Source: Methanomicrobiales archaeon (lineage in GTDB: Archaea; Halobacteriota; Methanomicrobia; Methanomicrobiales; JACTUA01). Taken from it: a stretch of DNA of 10,359 bases. Every line of letters starts with the position of its first letter. Position 1 is the first letter of the stretch. Below the pieces are notes generated by a model. It did not search any database. It saw nothing but the letters and a program-made list of their open reading frames with translations, and was not told the origin of the DNA. A program made the position numbers and the translations under genes. The stretch covers positions 1 through 10,359 of the forward strand of contig JAJRCY010000020.1 of assembly GCA_028678715.1 (NCBI GenBank). Reading direction: 5' to 3'. Below, in pieces: positions 1 to 7,113 of the stretch.

Positions 1-20
1 CCTAGCGAGGCTTTTTTTTC
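1..20 (+). terminator. T-tract at window start: possible terminator of an upstream gene, or promoter element
   Basis: Positions 12-19 are eight consecutive T residues directly after a GC-rich stretch (CCTAGCGAGGC). Archaeal transcription often ends at U-tracts, and the GC-rich stretch could be the right arm of a hairpin whose left arm lies outside the window. Alternatively the tract is centred about 28 nt before the ATG of the first gene, which is where the TATA element of a leaderless archaeal transcript would sit, although T8 is a poor TATA box. The sequence alone does not separate the two readings. Confidence 0.35.
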
Positions 21-43
21 TTCCGCACCCTTCCGGTATTCAT

Positions 44-1297
44 ATGCTCTTCGGCTCCTCCGGCATCCGGCAGGCCTTCGGCCCGGGGCTCCTCGCTCTC
101 GCAGTTGCCGCCGGGAGAGCAGTGGCAGGGTCAGCCTCGCGGGTGGTGCTGGCCCATGACACCCGGACCACGAGCCCGCTTCTGGCCGAAGCGGTAACGG
201 CGGGCCTCGTGGCCGGCGGCGTTGGGGTGGCATCCTGCGGGATCGCCCCCACGCCGTCCCTGGCCTACGCGGCGAGGAAGTTCGATGCAGGAGTGATGGT
301 CACCGCCTCCCACAACCCGGAACCCGACAACGGGATCAAGCTCTTCAACCCGGACGGTTCCTCCTTCACCCGCGCCCAGCAGGAAGCGGTGGAGGGCGCC
401 ATCCGGGGATCCCCTGCCTGGAAGGACTGGAGGGGTCAGGGTTCCACAGACCCGCAGCAGATCACCGGGACCCACATCGCCGCCATCGCCGGCCGGTTCA
501 CCCTGGCCCGGCCCCTCACGGTGGTGGTGGACTGCGGGAACGGGGCCGCATCGGGAGTCACCCCCGCCCTCCTCGCGCTTCTGGGCGCGGAGGTGGTGGC
601 CCTGAACTGCAACCCGGCGGGGAGGTTTGCCCGGCCGTCGGAGCCGCTGGAGGAGCACCTCCCCTACCTGGGGGAGATGGTGAGGCGGACCGGTGCCGAC
701 TGCGGGATCGCCCATGACGGCGACGCGGACCGGATGGTGGCCTGGGACAGCCGCGGGAGGTACATTGACGGGGACCGGATGCTCTCCCTCCTTGCCCGGT
801 TCCTGGGTGCCCGGCGGGTGGTGACCACCGTCGACGCTTCGATGGCGGTGGAGGCGGTGGGGGAGGTGCACCGCACGCCGGTCGGGGACACCTACGTCTC
901 CGAGCACCTCAGGGGCTGGGGGGACTTCGGGGGCGAGCCCTCGGGCGCCTGGATCTTCCCGGGCCACTCCCTCTGCCCCGACGGTATCTATGCCGCGGCG
1001 CTCCTCTGCACCATCGCCTCGCGGATGGACCTGGCCGCCGAGGTGGACCGGATCCCCCGGTATTCCGTGCTGCGCACCTCCCTCCCGTCCGAAAGGGCGA
1101 GGGAGGTGCTCACTGCGCTGGGGGCCGCTTCGGCCACGGATGGGATCCGAACGGAACGTGAGGGGGGATGGTTCCTGGTGCGGGCCAGCGGAACGGAGCC
1201 CCGGATCCGGATCACGGCCGAAGGGGTCACGCAGGAGAGGGCCGAGGCGCTCCTGGAAGAGGGCCGGCAGATGGTCCGGCGGGCAAACCTTCATTAA
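44..1297 (+). CDS. glmM: Phosphoglucosamine mutase (archaeal GlmM/phosphomannomutase family)
   Basis: A 417-residue alpha-D-phosphohexomutase that should convert glucosamine-6-phosphate to glucosamine-1-phosphate in the cytoplasm. All four signature loops are visible. They are the phosphoserine loop TASHNP with Ser89, the magnesium loop DGDADR (Asp225, Asp227, Asp229), the sugar-binding loop GEPSG (Glu298, Ser300), and the C-terminal phosphate-binding loop RASGTEPR (380-387). The enzyme therefore looks active. It is somewhat shorter than the roughly 440-450 residues I recall for archaeal relatives, with no missing motif. The family also includes phosphomannomutases, and motifs alone do not separate them; the glmU and glmS neighbours favour the glucosamine substrate. 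The ATG at 44 starts directly with the conserved LFGSSGIR segment and has no Shine-Dalgarno sequence ahead of it, so the mRNA may be leaderless. It is the first gene of the operon visible here. Confidence 0.9.
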   Translation: MLFGSSGIRQAFGPGLLALAVAAGRAVAGSASRVVLAHDTRTTSPLLAEAVTAGLVAGGVGVASCGIAPTPSLAYAARKFDAGVMVTASHNPEPDNGIKLFNPDGSSFTRAQQEAVEGAIRGSPAWKDWRGQGSTDPQQITGTHIAAIAGRFTLARPLTVVVDCGNGAASGVTPALLALLGAEVVALNCNPAGRFARPSEPLEEHLPYLGEMVRRTGADCGIAHDGDADRMVAWDSRGRYIDGDRMLSLLARFLGARRVVTTVDASMAVEAVGEVHRTPVGDTYVSEHLRGWGDFGGEPSGAWIFPGHSLCPDGIYAAALLCTIASRMDLAAEVDRIPRYSVLRTSLPSERAREVLTALGAASATDGIRTEREGGWFLVRASGTEPRIRITAEGVTQERAEALLEEGRQMVRRANLH

Positions 1298-1320
1298 ACC
1301 GATGGAAGGACGGTACTACC

Positions 1321-2520
1321 ATGGAATGCGTCGTGCTGGCGGCAGGGGAAGGGCGCAGGATGAGGCCGCTCACGGCCACCCGTCCCAAGGTGATGCTGCC
1401 CCTTGCGAACCGCCCCATCCTGGAGCACCTGCTGGCCGCCGCCCGTGACGCGGGGATCCGGGACTTCGTTCTCGTCGTCGGCTACCGGGAGAAGGAGATC
1501 CGGGACCATTTCGGCGACGGGTCCCGGTTCGGGATCCGGATCCGCTACGTGCCCCAGCGCCACCAGCTGGGTACCGGGGACGCACTCAGGGAGGCAGAAG
1601 GACTCGTCTCCGGCACGTTCCTGCTCCTGAACGGGGACATGATCGTGCGGGCCGAGTCCCTGCAGGAGTTCCTGCGGTGCCCTCCGCCGGCCATGGCCCT
1701 CTCCCGCTCCCCCCGCCCCCAGGACTACGGGGTCGTCGTCCTGGACGGGGGACGGGTGACGGACCTTGACGAGAAGTCCCCGCAGCCCCGCTCGGACCTG
1801 ATCAACGCGGGGGCGTACCTGCTGGACGAAGGGATCTTCGAGACCCTGGAGTCCCTGCCCCGGTCCCCCCGCGGGGAGTACGAGCTCACCGATGCCCTCT
1901 CTGCCTCCATCCGGGACGGCACGCTCCGGGGACACCACCTGACTTCATGGATGGATGCCGGCTACCCGTGGGACCTGCTGGAGGCGAACCGGGAGATGCT
2001 GGAGCGGAAGGCCCCCTCTCAGGAGGGGATCATCGAAGAGGGGGTGCAACTGGTGGGCAACGTCTCCGTGGGCGAGGGTACGGTGATCCGGTCCGGGACC
2101 GTCATCGAAGGACCCTGTGCCATCGGGAGCGGCTGCCGCATCGGGCCCCATGCCTACCTCCGCGGGGCGACCTCCATCGGGGACCGGTGCCACGTCGGGC
2201 ATGCCAGCGAGGTGAAGAACTCGGTGATCTTCCCCGAGACCAACCTCCCCCACTTCAACTACGTGGCGGACAGCATCGTCGGATCCCGATGCAACTTCGG
2301 GGCAGGCACGAAGGTCGCGAACCTCCGCCATGACCATGGTGAGGTCATGGTCTGCGGGAGGGCCACGGGGAGGACCAAGTTCGGGGCGGTGGTGGGGGAC
2401 GGGGTCCTCTTCGGGATCAACTGCTCCGTGAACACCGGCACCATCGTGGGGGCGGGTGTGCGGATCGCACCCCACTCCTACATCCACGGGTGCATCGACG
2501 ATGGGGCCGAGATCAGGTAG
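1321..2520 (+). CDS. glmU: Bifunctional sugar-1-phosphate nucleotidylyltransferase/acetyltransferase (archaeal GlmU)
   Basis: A 399-residue two-domain enzyme predicted to acetylate glucosamine-1-phosphate and transfer UMP to give UDP-GlcNAc. The N-terminal Rossmann-like domain opens with the nucleotide-binding signature LAAGEGRRMRPLT (6-18) followed by PK (22-23), and has an NGD motif. From about residue 237 to the end there are left-handed beta-helix hexapeptide repeats. Acetyltransferase residues known from the Sulfolobus ST0452 type are present at matching places: His311 and Tyr314 (PHFNY), Asn334 (VANLRHD) and Lys353 (GRTKFG). The open frame extends upstream into glmM, but the ATG at 1321 puts the signature at the expected distance from the N-terminus and has a weak GGAAGGA site 10 nt ahead. 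The gene lies 23 nt after glmM. Uridylyl rather than thymidylyl transfer is inferred from context; ST0452-type enzymes can use several substrates. Confidence 0.88.
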   Translation: MECVVLAAGEGRRMRPLTATRPKVMLPLANRPILEHLLAAARDAGIRDFVLVVGYREKEIRDHFGDGSRFGIRIRYVPQRHQLGTGDALREAEGLVSGTFLLLNGDMIVRAESLQEFLRCPPPAMALSRSPRPQDYGVVVLDGGRVTDLDEKSPQPRSDLINAGAYLLDEGIFETLESLPRSPRGEYELTDALSASIRDGTLRGHHLTSWMDAGYPWDLLEANREMLERKAPSQEGIIEEGVQLVGNVSVGEGTVIRSGTVIEGPCAIGSGCRIGPHAYLRGATSIGDRCHVGHASEVKNSVIFPETNLPHFNYVADSIVGSRCNFGAGTKVANLRHDHGEVMVCGRATGRTKFGAVVGDGVLFGINCSVNTGTIVGAGVRIAPHSYIHGCIDDGAEIR

Positions 2521-2528
2521 GTGAGGAG
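2519..2528 (+). promoter_or_regulatory. Ribosome binding site of the second GlmU-like gene
   Basis: AGGTGAGGAG overlaps the stop codon of glmU and precedes the ATG at 2531. It matches the archaeal anti-Shine-Dalgarno sequence (GGTGA and GAGG cores) and supports that start. Confidence 0.75.
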
Positions 2529-2530
2529 AG

Positions 2531-3682
2531 ATGCAGGCGGTGATACTTGCGGCAGGGGAGGGGATGCGCCTCCGGCCCCTGACCCACAGCAGGCCGAAGG
2601 CAATGATCCCGGTGGCGAACCGGCCCATCATTGCCCACGTGATGGACGCGCTCATAGAGAACGGGATCCGGGACCTGGTGGTGGTGGCGGGGTACCGGAA
2701 GGAGGTGGTGCTCAGCTACTGCAACCGCCTTCCCTACCCGGTCACCACCGTGGTCCAGCCGCGCCAGCTGGGGAGCGCCGACGCCCTCCGGGCGGCGGCG
2801 GACGAGATCCACGGGGACTTCCTGGTGGTCCCGGGGGACAACTTCATCGACGCGGCCTCCATCGCTAGGATCAAGAACGTGCAGAACGCCATGCTGGTCC
2901 GTGAACACGAGAGCCCGTCCAACTTCGGGGTCGTCGTGATCCGGTCCGGCTACGTCACCGGGATCATTGAGAAACCGGAACTGGCTCCCACCGTCACGGT
3001 CTCCACCGGCATCTTCTCCCTCACCCCTGAGTTCCTGGACCACCTGGACAGCACCGAGCTCCCGGACGCGGTGATGGCCGCCATCTCGCGGGGGATGCGG
3101 ATGAAGGCCATCCACGCGGAGGGGTGGCAGGACGCCATTTACCCCTGGGATGTGCTCAAGCTGAATCGGAGCCTGCTTTCGCGGATCGGGCCCCAGAAGG
3201 GCGGGAAGATCCACGGGTCCGTGATCTTCTCCGGCACCGTGAGGGTGGGGGAGGGGACCGCCATCGGCCCCCACACCACCATCCAGGGGCCGGTGGTCAT
3301 CGGGGAAGACTGCGAGATCGGGCCCGGATGCTGCATCATGCCCCACACCTCCATCGGGTCCCGGGCCCGGATCGAGCCCTTCACGATGCTGTCGGGGGTC
3401 CTCGTCATGAACGACGTCTCCATCGGGTCCCACTCGCGCCTCCAAGACGCGGTGGTGGGGGAGGGGTGCCAGCTCGCCGACCACACCAGCACCATGAGGG
3501 ACGAGAGCCTCTTCTCCATCGAAGGGAAGGTGCAGAAGGCCGCCTTCGGGGCGGTGCTGGGAGACCGGGTGACAGCTGCCCCCTTCACCGTCTTCCGGAA
3601 CTGCGTGGTGGGGAACATGGCAGCCATCCGCTCCGGGCGCGTGATCACGTCGGTGGTCCCGGACGGGGCCCTGGTGATGTAG
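2531..3682 (+). CDS. GlmU-like sugar-1-phosphate nucleotidylyltransferase with degenerate acetyltransferase domain
   Basis: A 383-residue paralogue of the preceding gene with the same two-domain plan. The N-terminal signature LAAGEGMRLRPLT and the following PKAM, the GDN motif and the GWQDAIYPWD segment (compare SWMDAGYPWD in GlmU) are all intact, so nucleotidyl transfer is probably retained. The C-terminal half (about 210-383) is hexapeptide beta-helix, but the acetyltransferase residues seen in the neighbour are replaced. By hand alignment His311 becomes Ser300, Tyr314 becomes Arg303, Asn334 becomes Arg323 and Lys353 becomes Ala338. It is therefore unlikely to acetylate GlcN-1-P. It may be a uridylyl- or thymidylyltransferase for another sugar-1-phosphate (for example glucose-1-phosphate), or a non-identical partner subunit of GlmU. 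It starts 10 nt after glmU, and glmS starts 1 nt after its stop, which suggests co-production with both. The substrate cannot be read from sequence. Confidence 0.82.
   Translation: MQAVILAAGEGMRLRPLTHSRPKAMIPVANRPIIAHVMDALIENGIRDLVVVAGYRKEVVLSYCNRLPYPVTTVVQPRQLGSADALRAAADEIHGDFLVVPGDNFIDAASIARIKNVQNAMLVREHESPSNFGVVVIRSGYVTGIIEKPELAPTVTVSTGIFSLTPEFLDHLDSTELPDAVMAAISRGMRMKAIHAEGWQDAIYPWDVLKLNRSLLSRIGPQKGGKIHGSVIFSGTVRVGEGTAIGPHTTIQGPVVIGEDCEIGPGCCIMPHTSIGSRARIEPFTMLSGVLVMNDVSIGSHSRLQDAVVGEGCQLADHTSTMRDESLFSIEGKVQKAAFGAVLGDRVTAAPFTVFRNCVVGNMAAIRSGRVITSVVPDGALVM
3673..3679 (+). promoter_or_regulatory. Ribosome binding site of glmS inside the preceding gene
   Basis: GGTGATG lies in the last codons of the upstream gene, four bases before the glmS ATG at 3684. 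It is a near-perfect match to the archaeal 16S 3' end and ties glmS translation to its neighbour. Confidence 0.75.
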
Positions 3683-3683
3683 G

Positions 3684-5426
3684 ATGTGCGGGATCGTGGG
3701 CTACGTCGGGAGGCGCACCGCCGCCCCGCTCCTCGTGGAGGGGCTGCGGAAGCTGGAGTACCGGGGGTACGACTCCTACGGCGTGGCCACGCTCCACCGA
3801 AGCGTGTCGGTGCTGAAGAAGAGCGGCCGGATCCCCCCGCGTGCCGACCTGGGGAAGGGGATGAAGGGAAAGATCGGGATCGGGCACACCCGGTGGGCGA
3901 CCCACGGTGAGCCCAGCGACCGCAACGCCCACCCCCACACCGACTGTACCGGGCGGATCGCGATCGTGCATAACGGCATCATCGAGAACTATGCCGGGCT
4001 CCGGCAGGAACTGGAAGGTCGGGGGCACCGGTTCCGCTCCGATACTGACACCGAGGTGATCGCCCACCTGGTGGAGGAGGCATTCCGGCCCGGGAAACTG
4101 CAGGAGGCGGTGGAGCAGGCCCTACGGCGGCTGGAGGGATCCTATGCCCTCCTCGTGATTGCGCAGGACGAGCCCGGGATCGTGGCGGCACGGAAGTCCA
4201 GCCCCCTGGTCCTGGGCCTCGGGGATGGCGAGACCCTGGCGGCATCGGACATGACCCCGCTCCTGGAGTACACCGAGCGGGTGATCTTTCTCGAGGACGG
4301 CGACGTCGCCACGCTCCGCGAGGGTGGTGTCGCGATCTGCTCCAACGGGACCGCGGTCCAGCGGCCGGTGGAACAGGTCACCTGGTGCCTGGACGACGTG
4401 AAGAAGGGCGGGTTCCCCCACTTCATGCTGAAGGAGATCCACGAGCAGCCGCAGGTCTTCTATGAGACGGCCCGGTCTGTCGATGCCCGGGAGATGGCGG
4501 CGCAGGTGCGCTCCTCCCCCTGGGTCACCCTCATCGGCTGCGGCACCTCCTACCATGCAGGCATGGTGGCCAAGTACCTGCTGGAGGCGCATGCCGGGAT
4601 CCCGGTGCGGGTGGAGATGGGGTCCGAGTTCAAGTACTTCGCGCCCCCCGTCCGGGGCCTGGTGGTGGGGATCACCCAGTCGGGGGAGACGGCCGATACC
4701 CTCACCGCCCTGCAGAAGGCACGGTCCTACAACTGCCTGACGGCCGCCGTGACAAACGTGGTGGGATCGTCCGTAACCCGACTGGCAGACCACGTGCTCT
4801 ACACCCGGGCCGGGCCCGAGATCGGGGTTGCCGCGACGAAGTCTTTCATCGCACAGCTGGCGGTCTTCCTCCAGCTGGCCAGCCGGCTCTCGGACGGGGC
4901 ACTGGACGGGGCCATCAGCACTGCCCACCTGGCCATCGGCGACGCCCTCCGGACGGAGCTGGATGCGGCCGTCAGCCTCTGCACGGGGGCAAGGGACATC
5001 TTCTTCGTGGGGAGGGGGCCCTTCTACCCGGTGGCACTGGAAGGGGCGCTGAAGATGAAGGAGATCTCCTACATCCATGCCGAGGGCTATCCCGCAGGGG
5101 AGCTGAAGCACGGTCCCTTCGCGCTGCTGACCCCGGAGACCCCGGTGGTGGCCATCGCCCTCCCCGGCCCCACCTACGGTGCCATGATCTCCAACATAAA
5201 AGAGATAAAGGCCCGGCAGGCCCCGGTCATCGGCATCGGCAATGCGGACGATCAGGGCCTCGCGGAGGTGGTGGACGTCTTCCTCCCGCTCCCGGACGGC
5301 CCCGAGACCGTGCACCTCCTCACGGCCACCGTGATCCTGCAGCGGTTGGCGTACCATACCGCCGATTCGCTCTCGCGGGACATCGACCGGCCCCGGAACC
5401 TGGCCAAGAGCGTGACCGTGGAATGA
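3684..5426 (+). CDS. glmS: Glutamine--fructose-6-phosphate aminotransferase (isomerizing)
   Basis: A 580-residue enzyme that makes glucosamine-6-phosphate from fructose-6-phosphate and glutamine, the entry step to amino sugars. After removal of Met1, Cys2 (MCGIVGYVG) is the N-terminal nucleophile of the class II glutaminase domain, which also shows HTRWATHG, HNGIIENY and SDTDTEV. Two SIS sugar-isomerase domains follow, with CGTSYHAG (Cys286) and QSGETADTL in the first. The second has the catalytic set KEISYIHAE (Glu460), GELKHGPFAL (His476) and the C-terminal NLAKSVTVE with Lys575. All key residues are present and the length is close to the usual 590-610. The gene starts 1 nt after the preceding stop and its own stop overlaps the next start by 4 nt (ATGA), so translational coupling on both sides is likely. 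No ribozyme-like leader is visible, and none is expected in archaea. Confidence 0.96.
   Translation: MCGIVGYVGRRTAAPLLVEGLRKLEYRGYDSYGVATLHRSVSVLKKSGRIPPRADLGKGMKGKIGIGHTRWATHGEPSDRNAHPHTDCTGRIAIVHNGIIENYAGLRQELEGRGHRFRSDTDTEVIAHLVEEAFRPGKLQEAVEQALRRLEGSYALLVIAQDEPGIVAARKSSPLVLGLGDGETLAASDMTPLLEYTERVIFLEDGDVATLREGGVAICSNGTAVQRPVEQVTWCLDDVKKGGFPHFMLKEIHEQPQVFYETARSVDAREMAAQVRSSPWVTLIGCGTSYHAGMVAKYLLEAHAGIPVRVEMGSEFKYFAPPVRGLVVGITQSGETADTLTALQKARSYNCLTAAVTNVVGSSVTRLADHVLYTRAGPEIGVAATKSFIAQLAVFLQLASRLSDGALDGAISTAHLAIGDALRTELDAAVSLCTGARDIFFVGRGPFYPVALEGALKMKEISYIHAEGYPAGELKHGPFALLTPETPVVAIALPGPTYGAMISNIKEIKARQAPVIGIGNADDQGLAEVVDVFLPLPDGPETVHLLTATVILQRLAYHTADSLSRDIDRPRNLAKSVTVE
5423..5426 (+). other. 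ATGA stop/start overlap between glmS and the acyltransferase
   Basis: The TGA stop of glmS and the ATG of the acyltransferase share bases in the tetranucleotide ATGA. No strong Shine-Dalgarno precedes it (only GTGACC nearby), so re-initiation by terminating ribosomes is the likely way the second gene is translated. Confidence 0.8.
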
Positions 5427-6016
5427 CGGAGTACGGCGAGAACCGGATCGGCCCCGGCGCCCGCATCTTTGAACCGGTGACCCTGGGGTTCCCCTCCCGG
5501 GAACGCCTGGGATCCTCCTCTTTCCCCGGTGTAACCATCGGGAAAGACGCAGTGATCCGGTCCGGGACGATCCTCTACTGCGATGTCGTGATCGGGGACG
5601 GGTTCCAGTGCGGCCACGGGGTCCTGATCCGGGAGCATACCACCATCGGGAACGGCGTGGCGGTGGGTACCGGGACCATCATCGAGGGGTACACCACCGT
5701 CGGGGACGACGTACGGATGCAGTCCCTGGTCTTTCTCCCGACCCACACGGTCATCGGCAACCGGGTCTTCCTCGGGCCCCATGTGGTGCTGACGAACGAC
5801 CGCTATCCCCCCACCGGCAAGCCGGAGCTCCGGGGCCCCACCCTCGAAGACGGGGCGGTCATCGGGGCCAATGCCACCGTCCTCCCCGGGATCACCATCG
5901 GCGAGGGCGCGGTGGTGGCGGCAGGGGCGGTGGTGACCGTTGATGTGCCGCCCCGGACGATGGCGGTGGGCGTACCGGCCCGGATCCGGGACCTGCCGGG
6001 GGTGTACCGGCCATGA
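5423..6016 (+). CDS. Left-handed beta-helix N-acyltransferase (WbpD-like, probable UDP-amino-sugar 3-N-acetyltransferase)
   Basis: A 197-residue protein made almost entirely of hexapeptide repeats (many IG.G / I..G units from about residue 5 to 185), the LbetaH fold of trimeric acyl-CoA-dependent acetyltransferases. It has the loop LTNDRYPP, resembling the TN-x-x-x-P loop of WbpD-type enzymes, and ends with the family-typical sequence VPPRTMAVGVPARIRDLP. By context it should acetylate the 3-amino group formed by the downstream aminotransferase, giving a 2,3-diacetamido uronic acid nucleotide. It resembles what I recall of the Methanococcus maripaludis acetyltransferase MMP0350, whose loss affects archaella and pili. 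The start is fixed by the 4-nt overlap with glmS. The acceptor sugar is inferred, and other O- or N-acetylated nucleotide sugars are possible. No membrane segment is present. Confidence 0.82.
   Translation: MTEYGENRIGPGARIFEPVTLGFPSRERLGSSSFPGVTIGKDAVIRSGTILYCDVVIGDGFQCGHGVLIREHTTIGNGVAVGTGTIIEGYTTVGDDVRMQSLVFLPTHTVIGNRVFLGPHVVLTNDRYPPTGKPELRGPTLEDGAVIGANATVLPGITIGEGAVVAAGAVVTVDVPPRTMAVGVPARIRDLPGVYRP
6013..6016 (+). other. ATGA stop/start overlap between acyltransferase and aminotransferase
   Basis: A second four-base ATGA junction, here with a G-rich Shine-Dalgarno-like stretch (GGGGGTG, 5998-6004) 8 nt ahead of the start. It keeps the acyltransferase and aminotransferase translated together. 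Confidence 0.8.
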
Positions 6017-7107
6017 CAATCCGGATCCCCATCGCCCGTCCCTGTATCGGCCCGGAGGAGGTGGAGGCGGTGCGGCGGGTGATGGAGAGCGGGAACCTGG
6101 CCCAGGGAGAGGCGGTGGCCGCCTTCGAGCGGGAGTTTGCCGCGTTCTCCCGGGTGAAGCATGCCGTCGCCGTGAACAACGGGACCGCGGCGCTCCACGC
6201 AGCCCTGCTCGCGGCAGGAATCGGCCCGGGAGACGAGGTGATTGCCCCCTCCTTCACGTTCATTGCCACGGCGACAAGCGTCTCCATGTGCGGCGCCGTC
6301 CCCCGGTGCGTGGACGTGGACGACCGGTCCTTCAACCTCGACCCGGAGGCCGTGGAGAGGGCCGTGACGCCCGCAACCCGGGCGGTGGTGGGGGTGCACC
6401 TCTTCGGACAGCTCTGCGACGTGGCAGCCCTCTCAGGGATCTGCGAGGACCACGATCTCGCCTTTATCGAGGATGCTGCCCAGGCCCACGGTGCCACCTT
6501 CAGGGGTCTTCCCGCGGGGTCTTTCGGGGAGATGGGGTGCTTCTCCTTCTATGCGACCAAGAACATGACCACAGGTGAGGGGGGCATGGTGACCACCGAC
6601 TCCGATGATCTGGCGGCCACGCTCCGGCTGCTGGTCAACCATGGCCAGAGCCGCAAGTACCTGCACACGCGCCTGGGGTACAACTACCGGATGACGGACA
6701 TGGCGGCGGCGATGGGGCTCGTGCAGCTCCGGAGACTCCCTGCCCTGAACGCGGCCCGCGGGGAGCATGCCCGGTACCTGGACGGACACCTGCGCCGGGA
6801 GGGAATCCTGACCCCCCGGAGGAAGGCGGGATTCTCTCACGTGTACCACCAGTACGTGATCCAGGTGATGCCGGAGTTCCCCCTCGCGAGGGATCGCCTG
6901 GCTGCATACCTGGGGGAGAAGGGGATCGGTACCGCGGTCCACTACCCGATGCCGATCCACCTGCAGCCGCTATACGGGGGCATACCGCCGGGCGGGCCGT
7001 GCCCGGTCTCCGAACGGCTCGCGGGGACCGTGCTCTCCCTGCCGGTCCACCCCGGCGTGAGCGGGGAGGACCTGGCCTTCATCGCAGAGACCGTGAACGG
7101 AGTGTGA
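6013..7107 (+). CDS. DegT/DnrJ/EryC1/StrS-family PLP aminotransferase (WbpE-like)
   Basis: A 364-residue sugar aminotransferase of fold type I. It carries NNGTAALHAAL, which binds the PLP phosphate, then IEDAAQAHGA with Asp154 facing the pyridine nitrogen. FSFYATKNMTTGEGG follows, with Lys183 as the Schiff-base lysine. The region LGYNYRMTDMAAAMG and a C-terminal HYPMPIHLQP segment are typical of the family. In the Wbp-type pathway this enzyme transfers an amino group from glutamate to C3 of a 3-keto UDP-GlcNAc uronate, regenerating 2-oxoglutarate. The position between the acetyltransferase and the Gfo/Idh oxidoreductase fits exactly. Related enzymes act at C4 of other sugars, so the regiochemistry rests on the neighbours. 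The start lies in an ATGA overlap and places the conserved IPIARPCIGPEE segment at the N-terminus, as expected. Confidence 0.9.
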   Translation: MTIRIPIARPCIGPEEVEAVRRVMESGNLAQGEAVAAFEREFAAFSRVKHAVAVNNGTAALHAALLAAGIGPGDEVIAPSFTFIATATSVSMCGAVPRCVDVDDRSFNLDPEAVERAVTPATRAVVGVHLFGQLCDVAALSGICEDHDLAFIEDAAQAHGATFRGLPAGSFGEMGCFSFYATKNMTTGEGGMVTTDSDDLAATLRLLVNHGQSRKYLHTRLGYNYRMTDMAAAMGLVQLRRLPALNAARGEHARYLDGHLRREGILTPRRKAGFSHVYHQYVIQVMPEFPLARDRLAAYLGEKGIGTAVHYPMPIHLQPLYGGIPPGGPCPVSERLAGTVLSLPVHPGVSGEDLAFIAETVNGV

Positions 7108-7113
7108 ACTACA

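Noticed and set aside
131..1294. 387-codon minus-strand open frame inside glmM
   Set aside because: Antisense shadow with a Pro/Gly/Arg/His-rich translation and no motif. The plus strand encodes all four phosphohexomutase loops.
1168..1320. N-terminal extension of the glmU reading frame into glmM
   Set aside because: The frame is open, but the added residues are low complexity and overlap the conserved glmM C-terminus. The nucleotidyltransferase signature normally starts within a few residues of the N-terminus, as it does from the ATG at 1321.
2030..3670. Recurring short DNA words such as CCATCGGG and GTGATCCGG in the two GlmU-like genes and the acyltransferase
   Set aside because: These follow from hexapeptide (I-G-x-x-x-x) coding repeats and codon preference, not from a separate DNA repeat or regulatory element.
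4122..5357. 411-codon minus-strand open frame inside glmS
   Set aside because: Antisense shadow of a fully conserved enzyme, with low-complexity composition and no family motif.
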